Positions 9,806 through 19,400 of a stretch of 64,000 nt of DNA are shown one piece after another. Under the pieces are notes generated by a model. That model was not told the origin of the DNA. It saw only the letters and a list, made by a program, of their open reading frames with translations, and did no database searches. Origin of the DNA: an uncultured delta proteobacterium (lineage in GTDB: Bacteria; Myxococcota_A; Polyangia; Polyangiales; Polyangiaceae); NCBI GenBank assembly GCA_903892415.1, contig CAITIQ010000473.1:1-64000 (forward strand). The letters are read 5' to 3'. Each line of letters opens with the position of its first letter. Position 1 is the first letter of the stretch. A program made the position numbers and the translations under genes.

Positions 9806-11167
9806 TCAGGGATTGGCGCCCCCCCGAAAGCCAACCGTATCCGGTTGTCCTTCGGCTGTGGTGACGCCGCGAAACACCGTGCCTGCGTTGCGCTTGCGGG
9901 TCAGCTTATTCTTTAGCTGGTCTTTGAAGTTCGCCACGACGCGCACGGCGTAGATGGCACGTAACATCGCGAAGCGGCGCAACACGTCTTTGCTGTCAAA
10001 CACATCCCCTGCGAGCATCGAGATGATCGCCTCCTCGAGCCGGAACATGTTGCGCGGGTTCTTGAAGATCCAACGCATGGCGGGCGACGTGAAGCGGTAG
10101 ATGAACCAGGAGAAGTTCTCAATGCCTTTGCGCACCCTCTCATCGAAGTCCTTCTGCAACCTTGCTTCGGCACGGCGGTCAGCGAGTACGCCGTCCACCA
10201 CCACAGCTCCTGCTTTGGCGCCATTCATCGCCAAGTAGACGCCGCTCGAGAACACCGGGTCGATGAAGGCGAAGGCATCCCCGATCATGATGTAGCCTTT
10301 GCCGATCATCCGGTCGGAGGTGTACGAGTAGTTGCCCGTCGCGCGAACCTCGCTGATTAGCTCCGCCTGCGCCATTCGCTCGTAGGCCTTGGGAGCGAGC
10401 TTCAAGGTCGCCCACAAGAAGTCCTCGGGGCTGGTGGTGCGGGTCTTGAGATACTCGGGCCAGCACACGCAGCCGACGCTCACGATGTTGTCTTGCAGTG
10501 GGATGAACCACATCCATCCGTGGTCGAACCAGTAGATGCTGATGTTGCCCTGATCGGCGCCGGGGCGGCGGGTCACGTTGCGGAAATGGCCGAAGATGGC
10601 CGCGCTCGCATGATTCTTATTCTGCACCTTCATGTCGAACTTCTTCGACAGGAAGGTGTCTCGCCCGCTTGCATCGACGAAGTACTTGGCGTTGAAGACG
10701 AGCTTCTCGCCGCTCGCGGTCACCGCCTCCGCACGGCTCTTTCCCTCGCTGTCCCAGGTGACGCTGTTGAGCGTCACGCCCTCCCGGGTGTCGACTCCGT
10801 TCTTGGTCGCGTTGCGGAACAACAACTCGTCGAAGTCGCTGCGCTTGACCTCGTAGGCGTTGGGTGGCGTCTTGTTGTAGGAGCGAGCAAAGTGATAGGT
10901 GCGCCAGGTCTCATCGGTGGCGAGCGAGAAGTCTGCTCCCAGCTTCACCACGCCCATGGCGCGCAGTTCATTCATCACGCCCAGCTCTTCGACGATGGGC
11001 ATGTTGCAGGGCAGCAGCGACTCCCCGATGTGGAAACGCGGGTGCGTGTCCTTCTCCAGCACCGTCACTTTGTGGCCCTTGCGGGCTAACAGGGTGGAGA
11101 TCGTGGAGCCAGCCGGCCCGCCGCCTGCGACCAGAACGTCAACATCGATGGTACGAGCAGCTTCCAT
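9806..11167 (-). CDS. FAD-dependent oxidoreductase, flavin-dependent halogenase-like
   Basis: 453 residues. The N-terminal Rossmann motif GGGPAGSTIS (15-24) and a second FAD motif near 290 (MIGDAFAFIDP) place it in the flavin monooxygenase/geranylgeranyl reductase superfamily. Two features point to the halogenase branch: GWMWFIP near residue 219, which fits the WxWxIP signature, and FIDPVFSSG near 302, which fits the Fx.Px.Sx.G signature. The early HIGESLLP block is also typical. No biosynthetic gene cluster, carrier protein or flavin reductase is adjacent, so the substrate is unknown, and a non-halogenating oxidoreductase of the same family remains possible. Confidence 0.75.
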   Translation of the reverse strand: MEAARTIDVDVLVAGGGPAGSTISTLLARKGHKVTVLEKDTHPRFHIGESLLPCNMPIVEELGVMNELRAMGVVKLGADFSLATDETWRTYHFARSYNKTPPNAYEVKRSDFDELLFRNATKNGVDTREGVTLNSVTWDSEGKSRAEAVTASGEKLVFNAKYFVDASGRDTFLSKKFDMKVQNKNHASAAIFGHFRNVTRRPGADQGNISIYWFDHGWMWFIPLQDNIVSVGCVCWPEYLKTRTTSPEDFLWATLKLAPKAYERMAQAELISEVRATGNYSYTSDRMIGKGYIMIGDAFAFIDPVFSSGVYLAMNGAKAGAVVVDGVLADRRAEARLQKDFDERVRKGIENFSWFIYRFTSPAMRWIFKNPRNMFRLEEAIISMLAGDVFDSKDVLRRFAMLRAIYAVRVVANFKDQLKNKLTRKRNAGTVFRGVTTAEGQPDTVGFRGGANP

Positions 11168-11232
11168 TGCGCCCTTATGCCAAGTTGCTGCTCGGTTGAC
11201 TAGCTGTTCCGCAGGCGCGGCGGAGAGCCCGA

Positions 11233-11736
11233 CTAGCGCTTGACGCGGAACTCGACGCGACGGTTCTGCTGCAAGCAGGCCTCGTCGGGCGTGGCGCAGA
11301 CGGGAGCCGTGGCACCGTAGCCGGCCGCCTGGATCGGCTTGGTGATGCCCTTGGCCATCAGGTACGTAACCACGGCATTGGCCCGCTTCTCCGAGAGTTT
11401 GCGGTTGTGATCGAAGTTGCCTTGGCTGTCGGTGTGCCCCTCGACATAGACCAGGGTGATCTCCGAATGCTGCAGGATCACGTTGGCCACAGCGTCCAAA
11501 ACCGGAAAGCTCTCCGGCTTGAGGATGTCTTTGTCTGTGTCATAGAAGATCGGCCGAGCAATCTTGATGCGGTCCCCTTCGAGCACAGCGTCACCGGTTG
11601 CGGCCACCTGGACTGGCGCGGTAGCGACCGGGATGGGCTGAGCGGGCGGCGGCGGCGGCGGCGCCTCTTTGGCGCAGGACGCCGTCAATGAACCTGCCAA
11701 CAAGAGCCCCACCCCAAACAAGCGCGTACGTGCCAT
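11233..11736 (-). CDS. OmpA/Pal-like peptidoglycan-associated lipoprotein
   Basis: 167 residues. The signal peptide ends in lipobox TASC and is followed by a proline-rich linker. The OmpA C-terminal domain (about 60-167) has the expected FYDTDKDIL start, the GHTDSQG and RKLSEKRANAV peptidoglycan-binding motifs and a final NRRVEFRV. The fold binds diaminopimelate in the cell wall, so this protein should tether the outer membrane to peptidoglycan. It is divergent from the repeat lipoprotein at 11835. A Cys pair (VCATPDEAC) lies in the OmpA domain. Confidence 0.85.
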   Translation of the reverse strand: MARTRLFGVGLLLAGSLTASCAKEAPPPPPPAQPIPVATAPVQVAATGDAVLEGDRIKIARPIFYDTDKDILKPESFPVLDAVANVILQHSEITLVYVEGHTDSQGNFDHNRKLSEKRANAVVTYLMAKGITKPIQAAGYGATAPVCATPDEACLQQNRRVEFRVKR

Positions 11737-11834
11737 GGGCTCGAAGTAGCAGGCCTTTCGCGTTCACACAATCCTCACGAGTCTGCCATCCCCTCCGGAA
11801 CAAACCTCTGGTAAGGCAGATGTAGGAGTGGCCT

Positions 11835-12998
11835 ATGAAATCGACGAAATACCTAATGCTTGCTTTGGTAACTCTGTCTCTTGGCTGTCGCGATGAAGCG
11901 ACGGGCGGAACCGGCGCGGACGGCGGTTCGTCCTCGAACGGCGGGTCTGACAACGGCGGCGGCCCGAGCAACGGCGGCGGCCCGAGCAACGGCGGCGGCC
12001 CGAGCAACGGCGGCGGCGGCGCCACCGGTGCAGAAAACACCGACGCTCTTTGCAGCGACGGCGTTGACAACGATGGGGATACCTTCACCGACTGCCTCGA
12101 CTTCGATTGCGAAGCCATTCCTGAGTGCATCAAGCCGGCAGAGGCTTCCAACCCGGCCTGCTCCGACGGTGAAGACAACGACGAGAACGGCTTCACCGAC
12201 TGTGAAGACCTCGACTGCCAGGAGCTCGCTGCCTGTGATCGTGAGTGGTCCAATGCCCGCTGCAGCGACGGCATGGACAGCGACGGCGACGGAGACACCG
12301 ACTGCGCCGACACCGACTGCCAGAGCGAAGGCATCGTTGTTTGCAACGGCGATGTCCCGGCCAACCCGCTGCCGCCCGCAGCGATGTGGGTGACGCTCAG
12401 CAATGAAGAGTGCAGCAACGGCACCAGCGATGACACCAACACCTTCATCGACTGCTCGGACAACGCTTGTCTCGTGAACCCCGACGCCACGGTTTGCAAG
12501 AACCTGCCGCGCGAGGGCACCAACACCACCTGCGCCAACGGCATGGATGACGACCTCGACGGCCTCGAGGACTGCGCAGATCCGGCCTGTCGCGCTGAAG
12601 GCATCGTGGTTTGCAACGGTATGGTGCCGGCGAACCCGCTCCCCCCGCCGAACATGTACAGCACGCTAGCCAACGCGGCTTGTGACAACGGCACCGACGA
12701 GAACGCCAACAACTTCACTGACTGTGAAGACTTTGGTTGCACGCTCAACCCGGACGTCACGGTTTGCCCCGAGGCGAGCGACGCCGAGTGCTCCGACACG
12801 ATGGACAACAACGGCAATGGCTTCGTTGACTGCGCCGATTTCTCCTGCAGCCAGAACCCCAACATCACCGTCTGCGATCACGAGCTGAGCTACACCGAGT
12901 GCTCGGATGGTGTGGACAACAACGGCAACCCGTTTGCTGATTGCAACGACTTCAGCTGCAATCCCGAGAACGGCATCAAGAGCCCGGCTTGCCTCTGA
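11835..12998 (+). CDS. Lipoprotein with eight acidic Cys-rich repeats
   Basis: 387 residues. AGGAG (11824-11828) sits six bases before ATG 11835. The signal peptide ends in lipobox LSLGC. After a Gly/Ser/Asn linker there are eight repeats of about 30-45 residues with the pattern C-SDG-x-DND-x-D-x-F-x-DC-x-D-x2-C. The Asp/Asn-rich loops look like calcium-binding loops, and the Cys residues probably form disulfides. Two repeats share a longer insert (VPANPLPP), evidence of internal duplication. No enzyme domain is visible. Probably a secreted or surface structural lipoprotein. Confidence 0.8.
   Translation: MKSTKYLMLALVTLSLGCRDEATGGTGADGGSSSNGGSDNGGGPSNGGGPSNGGGPSNGGGGATGAENTDALCSDGVDNDGDTFTDCLDFDCEAIPECIKPAEASNPACSDGEDNDENGFTDCEDLDCQELAACDREWSNARCSDGMDSDGDGDTDCADTDCQSEGIVVCNGDVPANPLPPAAMWVTLSNEECSNGTSDDTNTFIDCSDNACLVNPDATVCKNLPREGTNTTCANGMDDDLDGLEDCADPACRAEGIVVCNGMVPANPLPPPNMYSTLANAACDNGTDENANNFTDCEDFGCTLNPDVTVCPEASDAECSDTMDNNGNGFVDCADFSCSQNPNITVCDHELSYTECSDGVDNNGNPFADCNDFSCNPENGIKSPACL
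11952..12017 (+). repeat. 18-bp tandem repeat in lipoprotein linker
   Basis: An 18-base unit beginning AACGGCGGCGGC and encoding NGGGPS is repeated three times identically (11952-12005) with a partial fourth copy. It encodes the flexible linker after the lipidated Cys and is a likely site of length variation. Confidence 0.85.
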
Positions 12999-13012
12999 GC
13001 TGCTGAGCTAAC

Positions 13013-13070
13013 GGCACCTCGGTGCCTCGGAGATCCCCCGGTCGTCGCCACGATTCGGGGGTTCGCCTTT
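13013..13070. terminator. Possible bidirectional terminator between convergent genes
   Basis: CCCCCG (13035-13040) and CGGGGG (13056-13061) can pair across a 15-base loop, and a T-rich stretch follows on the plus strand. A smaller GGCACC/GGTGCC hairpin precedes it at 13013-13026. The position between convergent genes fits a terminator. The T-run is short, so confidence is moderate. Confidence 0.4.
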
Positions 13071-13090
13071 TGTGATCGTGCGGCTCGAGT

Positions 13091-14320
13091 TCAGAGCGTC
13101 TCGACGTCCCAGCGCATGCCTCGTTCGCGCAAGCGCACCGCGAGTTGGCTGCCAAGCGCCGAGGCCGGCGTGAGCACACCGTAAGGACCCGTTCCCCGGG
13201 TGCTCAGCAAGAGCAGCGCGGTTTCGGAGAGCATCTTGGCCGTCTCGCCGTAGCCGGGATCGGCCTGGCCGCGGACGTGACAGACCGCGCTGGGCTCGCG
13301 CTCGCCGCTGCCCCAACCAAAGACGCGCAACTCGAAGAAGCCGGCCTCGCGGGTCTCTTTGGATGGACCCTCGCCCGCCTTCGGCAAGAAGCGCGCGACC
13401 AGCGGTCGTGTGACATCGTTCGCGGAGAGCGCGACAAAGGCGCCCAAACCAGCGGTGAAGCCAACGGCGCGAGCGAGCCCCGCCGCGCCTCGCCCCATGC
13501 CCATCACTTCCTCGTAACGGAAGTCCTTCCCATACGGGAAGTCCAACAGAGCGTTGGTTCTGCGCACCACCCTCGTGTTGATGCCGGCCATTACGAACGG
13601 AGCCGTCCAGTTGCCCGAGGTCGGATCGAGGCCTACTCCCATCGCATCGCCCTTATCCGGCCCGCGATCCTTATTGCGTTGTGGCGACAAGGCGTACGGA
13701 TCTCCCAGCAATCGACGCACCCGGCGATCGGCCGAGGCCGCCTCGAGCAGCGAGACCATCGATTGCGCGGTACCCCCGCTGATGCCGCCCTTGCTCTTGC
13801 CGAGCACGAGCTTCGCTCGGGTCAACGCCGAGCCCCTCCTATCGAAGTGCTCATGCAACAAGAAGACGCCAAGGTCGGAGGGAATCGAGTCAAAGCCCGA
13901 ACTCGGCACAAGGCGCGCTTTGGTCTCCAGTGCGCGCGCGTGACAACCATCGATCACTTCGCGAATGAACGGCACCTCGCCGGTGAGGTCGCAATAGTCG
14001 GTACCGGCCTCGGCGCAAGCTCGTGCGAGCGGCAAGCCGTAACGGCTGTACGGACCCACGGTGGTCACCACCACGCTAGCCTGCTCGGCGACGGCGCGCA
14101 GCTCTGCCTCATTCGCAGCGTCGGCCGTCAAAAGTGCGAGCGAGCCCAGCGCCGGATCGATATCGTAGAGCTTCCGTCGCAAGGCCTTTAGCTTGCTGAG
14201 GTTGCGCCCAGCCACAGCCCAGCGCAGCTCAGGCAGCTTGCGTTTCGCGAGGTACTCCGCGACCAACTCGCCCGTGAAACCGGTGGCGCCAAACAGAACC
14301 AAATCGTAGGTGCGTGACAC
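13091..14320 (-). CDS. Saccharopine dehydrogenase-like NAD(P)-binding reductase
   Basis: 409 residues. The N-terminal Rossmann motif is GATGFTGELVAEYL (10-23). The block TTVGPYSRYGLPLARAC and the GFDSIPSDLGVFLL segment are characteristic of the saccharopine dehydrogenase/trans-acting enoyl reductase family known from mycobacterial lipid synthesis. By analogy it may reduce a lipid or polyketide double bond, but no partner synthase is adjacent. A hydrophobic stretch near 280-300 (AGLARAVGFTAGLGAFVAL) suggests membrane association, as in family members. Confidence 0.8.
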   Translation of the reverse strand: MSRTYDLVLFGATGFTGELVAEYLAKRKLPELRWAVAGRNLSKLKALRRKLYDIDPALGSLALLTADAANEAELRAVAEQASVVVTTVGPYSRYGLPLARACAEAGTDYCDLTGEVPFIREVIDGCHARALETKARLVPSSGFDSIPSDLGVFLLHEHFDRRGSALTRAKLVLGKSKGGISGGTAQSMVSLLEAASADRRVRRLLGDPYALSPQRNKDRGPDKGDAMGVGLDPTSGNWTAPFVMAGINTRVVRRTNALLDFPYGKDFRYEEVMGMGRGAAGLARAVGFTAGLGAFVALSANDVTRPLVARFLPKAGEGPSKETREAGFFELRVFGWGSGEREPSAVCHVRGQADPGYGETAKMLSETALLLLSTRGTGPYGVLTPASALGSQLAVRLRERGMRWDVETL

Positions 14321-14381
14321 GCCGCGAGCCTAGCCGATTCACAGTCGTGTTGCTTGCCCGCGGATGCCGTGGCCTTGCGCT

Positions 14382-15326
14382 TCAGTCGAGGAAGCTGCCG
14401 CTGATTGCGCCACACCAACCGGGCGTCACCACGTCGCCCACAACGTAGAAGGGCTCGCAATGCCCAGGCGGGTGGTTGTCCCAATGCCAATGAAAGGAGC
14501 CTGGATCCCCGCCCAAATTGCAGTTTCCGTACTGCTGCTCTTGGTAGCCACCAGTGATGACACAACAATTGCCAACCCCAAAGTGTGATTCACAGGCTTT
14601 GAGTGCCCGCGTGGGGATGTCATCGGCGGCCTGGAAGCAGTAAAGCTCGTTGAGTCCGAGTCCGTTCTCGGCGGCGAGCGAACCTCCACCGGGGTTCAGG
14701 CATGAGGCGGTGCAAACGCTTGGGGACCCGCTGCACTGAAACCCGGATTCCAGGTTGCAGCTCGCGCTGCAGCCGTCCCCCGCGAGAGCATTCGTATCGT
14801 CGCAGCCCTCGCCGCCGACGATGAGGCCGTCCCCACACGCAGGCTGACAGACGCTCGGCGAGCCGACACATTGGAACCCGGACTCGACGCCGCATTCGGA
14901 GCTGCAACCGTCGCCGCTCGTAACGTTGTCGTCGTCGCAGGACTCGGCGCCCACGAGCACGCCGTCTCCGCAGGTGGGCGCGCACTGACTCGGCTGGCCA
15001 ACACACTGAAAGCCAGCCTCTACTGTGCAATTGGCGTTGCAACCGTCCCCGAGCGAGCCGTTGCCATCGTCGCATTGCTCGAGCTGGGCGATCTGTCCAT
15101 CGCCGCAAGCGGATGTTGCACCGCCGCTGCCATTCCCGTTCCCTGCGGTGCCACTCGAGGCGCCAACGCCTGCGGCTCCACCTTCGGAGCTTGCTCCCTC
15201 GTTGTTGCCACCGTCGCTTGAATCACCACCGACGCCGTCACCGTCGGTTGTGAGCACGGTGCTGGTTGCACAAGCACTCATCAGCGAAACGAACCCCACC
15301 CATCGGTAAGCCTGCAAAGCGCCCAT
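14382..15326 (-). CDS. DUF4215-repeat lipoprotein
   Basis: 314 residues. The signal peptide has lipobox MSAC. A Gly/Ser/Asn linker precedes three myxococcal disulfide repeats (DUF4215 type) with the pattern CGDG-x-E-x-CDDGN-x-GDGC-x2-C-x-VE-x-GFQC. The last about 110 residues form a separate domain with many aromatic, His and Cys residues (HWHWDNHPPGHCEPFY) that I do not recognise; it could bind a metal. It lies 19 bases upstream of the cytochrome gene's stop, on the same strand. Likely exported to the outer membrane. Confidence 0.78.
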   Translation of the reverse strand: MGALQAYRWVGFVSLMSACATSTVLTTDGDGVGGDSSDGGNNEGASSEGGAAGVGASSGTAGNGNGSGGATSACGDGQIAQLEQCDDGNGSLGDGCNANCTVEAGFQCVGQPSQCAPTCGDGVLVGAESCDDDNVTSGDGCSSECGVESGFQCVGSPSVCQPACGDGLIVGGEGCDDTNALAGDGCSASCNLESGFQCSGSPSVCTASCLNPGGGSLAAENGLGLNELYCFQAADDIPTRALKACESHFGVGNCCVITGGYQEQQYGNCNLGGDPGSFHWHWDNHPPGHCEPFYVVGDVVTPGWCGAISGSFLD

Positions 15327-15345
15327 CGTGCAAGCCTACCTGCTT

Positions 15346-16245
15346 CTACTTCGCCGGGTCACTTTGCTTGAGCGTCTTCATTTCAGAGAAGTACGCAATC
15401 AGACTATCCAGCTCGCTTTGCGACAGCTTCTCGTGCGCGGGCATAGTCGAGTAGCGAAAGGTGAGGGGATTCTTGATATAGGACTTAATCTGCTCGACAG
15501 GCCTGTACTCCACAATACTCTGCGGGAGGTTCAGCTCGGGGCCGAGCTTGCCGCCTTGCCGGTTGATCGAGTGGCAGTGCAAACACTGCTCACGGAAAAG
15601 GCCGAAGCCCTTGTGAGCCTCCGAGTCCGTGGCGGACTTCGGCACGGTGCGCGGAAACACATCTTCGAACCGGGCCACCTCGATGCTCATTAATTGATAG
15701 GGGCGCGGATGCGTCTCCAGGTCCGTTTGGTCCTTGTTGGCCCAAATCAAATAGTAAGGTCCAGGGTTCTCGCGCTGCTGGCCAATCGGCTCCCAACCTT
15801 CGACGTCGAGATCCTCGAAGGCGATGTACGCGCCCTCCTCGAACACCTTCGCGCCGCGCAGCGGCACGGCCTTGCCGTCCTTGGTGCGCAGAATGAATTC
15901 TTGCTGCGGTAGGTTGTTCACCCCTTTGAAGCCGCGCTCGATCACCGCGGCCAGCGGTAGTGTTTTGTAGCGTTTCTCGCGCTTGAAATACGGATCGAAC
16001 TGCACGACGGTCACGGGGGCAATGCTGAGCGCCAGCGTCCTCGCGCTGATGGCTGCACGCTCGGCGCCACCTTCTTTGAAGACCAGCAGTGCCGCTTCGG
16101 ATGCGACGGCCTTGGCCGCAGAGTTCGACGGGGCGGCCGAGCTTTGGGCGGCGCCGCTCGATGAACCCGAACTCGGCACTGGGGGGCAGTCGGCTTGCTG
16201 GGCGCAACTGGCCACGAACCCAAGGCAGGCGAGTGCAAGGCGCAT
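15346..16245 (-). CDS. Cytochrome c family lipoprotein
   Basis: The start at 16245 (MRLALACLGFVASC) gives a lipoprotein signal with lipobox VASC; upstream in-frame ATGs lack one. Of 299 residues, the C-terminal about 90 form a monohaem cytochrome c domain: CLHCH for haem attachment and a TMPAHEKL methionine as likely sixth ligand. The middle about 150 residues (FKREKRYKTLPLAAVIERG to the cytochrome) resemble a small molybdopterin-oxidoreductase-like fold without its usual cofactor cysteine. Expected to carry electrons in the periplasm, anchored to a membrane. It is divergent from the MFE-2-like gene. Confidence 0.75.
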   Translation of the reverse strand: MRLALACLGFVASCAQQADCPPVPSSGSSSGAAQSSAAPSNSAAKAVASEAALLVFKEGGAERAAISARTLALSIAPVTVVQFDPYFKREKRYKTLPLAAVIERGFKGVNNLPQQEFILRTKDGKAVPLRGAKVFEEGAYIAFEDLDVEGWEPIGQQRENPGPYYLIWANKDQTDLETHPRPYQLMSIEVARFEDVFPRTVPKSATDSEAHKGFGLFREQCLHCHSINRQGGKLGPELNLPQSIVEYRPVEQIKSYIKNPLTFRYSTMPAHEKLSQSELDSLIAYFSEMKTLKQSDPAK

Positions 16246-16477
16246 GCGTCCGGTTACTCGACCCTGCAACAACTCGCAAATGCTCGCTCTTTCTGCGGCC
16301 ACCCCGGCCGGTCGCTGCTTCCAATGACTGGAAGTCAATCCCCGTTGACGAAGTCCGCGAAACGAATAATGCTTCGTACACTAAATTTTCGAGCCCGACC
16401 CAATTCAGCCCGGCGTGCTGAACGGCGGGCATCATCGGTCCGCAGTTGTGGACCAGCAGGGACGAGGAGGACTGGAA

Positions 16478-19400
16478 ATGAGCGAGCTCCGCTTCGATGG
16501 TCGGGTTGCCATAGTCACTGGTGCTGGAGGAGGCCTCGGCCGGGCGCATGCTTTGCTGCTCGGCAGCCGAGGAGCGCGCGTCGTCGTGAACGACCTCGGT
16601 GGGTCGATGACGGGCGCTGGCAATGACAGCACGCCAGCCCAAAAGGTCGTCGCCGAAATCAAGGCGCTAGGCGGAGAGGCGATCGCCAACGCAGACTCGG
16701 TGGAAGACGGAGCCAAGATCGTCCAGGCCGCGATGGACACCTGGGGCAAGATCGACATCGTCGTCAACAACGCCGGCATTCTGCGCGATACGAGCTTCCA
16801 GAAACTGAGCGAGGAAGATTGGGACCTGATCTATCGGGTGCATGTACTCGGCAGCTTCCGGGTCACCAAAGCCGCGTGGAACCACATGCGCGACGCTAAG
16901 TACGGTCGCATCGTGATGACCGCCTCGGCGGCGGGAATCTACGGCAACTTTGGTCAAACCAACTACGCCATGGCGAAGATGGGGCTGATTGGCTTTGCGC
17001 AGACGCTCGCGCTCGAGGGCAAGAAGAACAACGTCCTCAGCAACACCATCGCGCCGATCGCCGGCTCGCGCTTGACCGAGACCGTCCTACCGAAGGAGCT
17101 GCTCGATGCATTGAAGCCGGAGGTTGTGGCGCCGCTCGTGGCCTACCTCGCGCATGAGTCCTGCACCGAGAACGGTGGCACCTTCGAGGTGGGAGGCGGC
17201 TTCATGGCCAAGTTGCGCTGGGAGCGCTCGGTCGGAAAGTCCTTCCCCAACGGCAAAGCGATCTCGATTGAGAACGTGCAGAAGGCGTTCTCGGAGATCA
17301 CGAGCTTCGCCAAGACGACGCACCCCACCAACATCGCCGAGAGCATGCAAGCCGTGCTCGATAACGTGCAGCGGAAGAGCAAGGGCGGCAATGAGTTCAT
17401 CGATGTGGACGCGGCCCTTGGTTATCAATATCCACCGTTCCAAACCAGCTATGACGAACGCGATGTATCCATCTATGCGTTGAGCATCGGCGCGAGCCAG
17501 AATCCTCTAGACGAGCAGGATCTTTCCTATACCTACGAGCTCGCTCCGCGTGGCTTTACGCCCTTTCCCACCTTCGCGGTAACGCCCATCTTGCGCGGCA
17601 TCCTCGAGGCGGCCAAGCGAGGCGAGCAGGTGCCCGGGCTCAACTACGGGTTTGAGCGCATCCTGCATGGCGAGCAATACACCGCTATCACCAGGCCGCT
17701 ACCGCCTCACGCCAAGCTCACCCATAAATCGGTGATCAAGGACATCTGGGACAAGGGCAAGAACGCCGTCGTCGTGGTCGAGACCAAGAGCTACGACGAG
17801 GCCGGAGACCTGCTCGCTGAGAACGAACTGACGATGGTGGTGCGCGGCGCCGGCGGCTGGGGAGGCGAGCGCGGTCCCGCACAGACCGGGCTCCCGGCGC
17901 CCGACCGCAAAGCAGATAAGACGGTCGAGCAGAAGATCGACGCACAACAAGCGTTGCTCTATCGCTTGAACGGCGATTGGAATCCGCTCCACGCGGACCC
18001 GGCGTTCGCCAAGAACTTCGGCTTTGACCGGCCGATTCTGCATGGCCTTTGCACCTTCGGCTACGCGGCTCGTCACGCCATCGCCAGCTTCGCTGGCGGT
18101 GATGCGCGGCTCTTCAAGAGCATTCGCGCTCGCTTTGCAGAGAGCGTCTTCCCTGGGGAGACGCTGCTCACCGAGATGTGGCAGGAAGGCGACAAGATCG
18201 TCGTTCGTTGCAAGGTCAAAGAGCGCGACAAAGAGGTGCTCACCAACGCGGTGATAGAGCTGTACAAGGAAGTGCCGACGGCCAAAGCCAAGCCTGCTGC
18301 CGCTGCTGCGCCGGCCGCTACTCCCGCCGCCGCCGCGGCATCGTCGGCTGTCACCAGCCAGGTGATCGTGGACGGCATTGCCTACTACATCGAGAAGAAC
18401 GCTGACCTGGCCGGCCAGGTGAAGACCTCCTTCCAATTCAAACTAAGCAATCCAGGCTCGGCCTTCTTTATCGATCTGAAGGCAGCCGGCGGCAAAGTTG
18501 GTCAAGGTGAGCTGGCCGGCGCCGACGTGACCTTGGAGCTCTCGGACGCTGACTTCATCGGCATGGCGACGGGCAAGCTCAACCCGCAGAAGCTCTACTT
18601 CGGTGGCCAGCTCAAGATCTCGGGCAACGTGATGGCCTCGCAGAAGCTTGAGTTCTTGAAGAAGATCGATGGCGAAGCTGTGCGCAAACAAATGGCCGCC
18701 GAGGGCCGGCTTGCGGCAGCGCCCGCTGCGGCTGCGGCAGCCGCGCCTGCCAGCGCGGTCGATCCGTCGGCGCTGACGTCGGCCGACATCTTCGTCGCGA
18801 TCGCTGACTTCATCGAGAAGAACGCTGAACTCGCGGGCCAGATCAAGACGAACTTCTTGTTCAAACTGACCGCGCCCGAAAGCCAGTACACGATCGATCT
18901 AAAGGCCGATAAAGGCTCGGTCGCCAAAGGTGCAGTCGGCTCCGCCGATGTGACGCTGGAGCTGACCGACGCCGACTTCATGGCTATGACCACCGGCGGC
19001 GCCGACGCGCAAAAGCTCTACTTCGCCGGCAAGCTCAAGATCTCGGGCAACGTGATGGCGTCGCAGAAGCTGATGTTCCTCAAGAAGGTGGATCCGAAGA
19101 GCGCGAGCGAAGCGATCGCCAAGGCGCGACAAGCCTCGGCGGGTAGCTCCGGCGCGACTGCGGCTGCTGCTCCCAAGGCCGATCCGTATCCGGCAATCGT
19201 GGCTGCGCTGAGCGAGCGCTTGAGTAAGGAGAGCGGCCTTTTGGCCGAGCTCGGCTCGAGCATAGCGTTCCTGATCGGCGCTCGCGGCTTCACCATCGAT
19301 CCGAGCAAGACCCCAGCGCTAAGCGATGGGACGCAGGGCTCGGCCGGGCTGACCATCAAGCTCTCCGAGGGCGACTTCGAGGAGCTGGCAAAGACCGGCA

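Noticed and set aside
11952-12017. Short direct repeats considered as a CRISPR array
   Set aside because: There are no spacers and the 18-base units keep a reading frame encoding a linker.
11591-12868. A 425-residue minus-strand frame over the Cys-rich lipoprotein
   Set aside because: Composition is Ser/Pro-rich shadow sequence, and the plus-strand gene has a lipobox, a ribosome binding site and real repeats.
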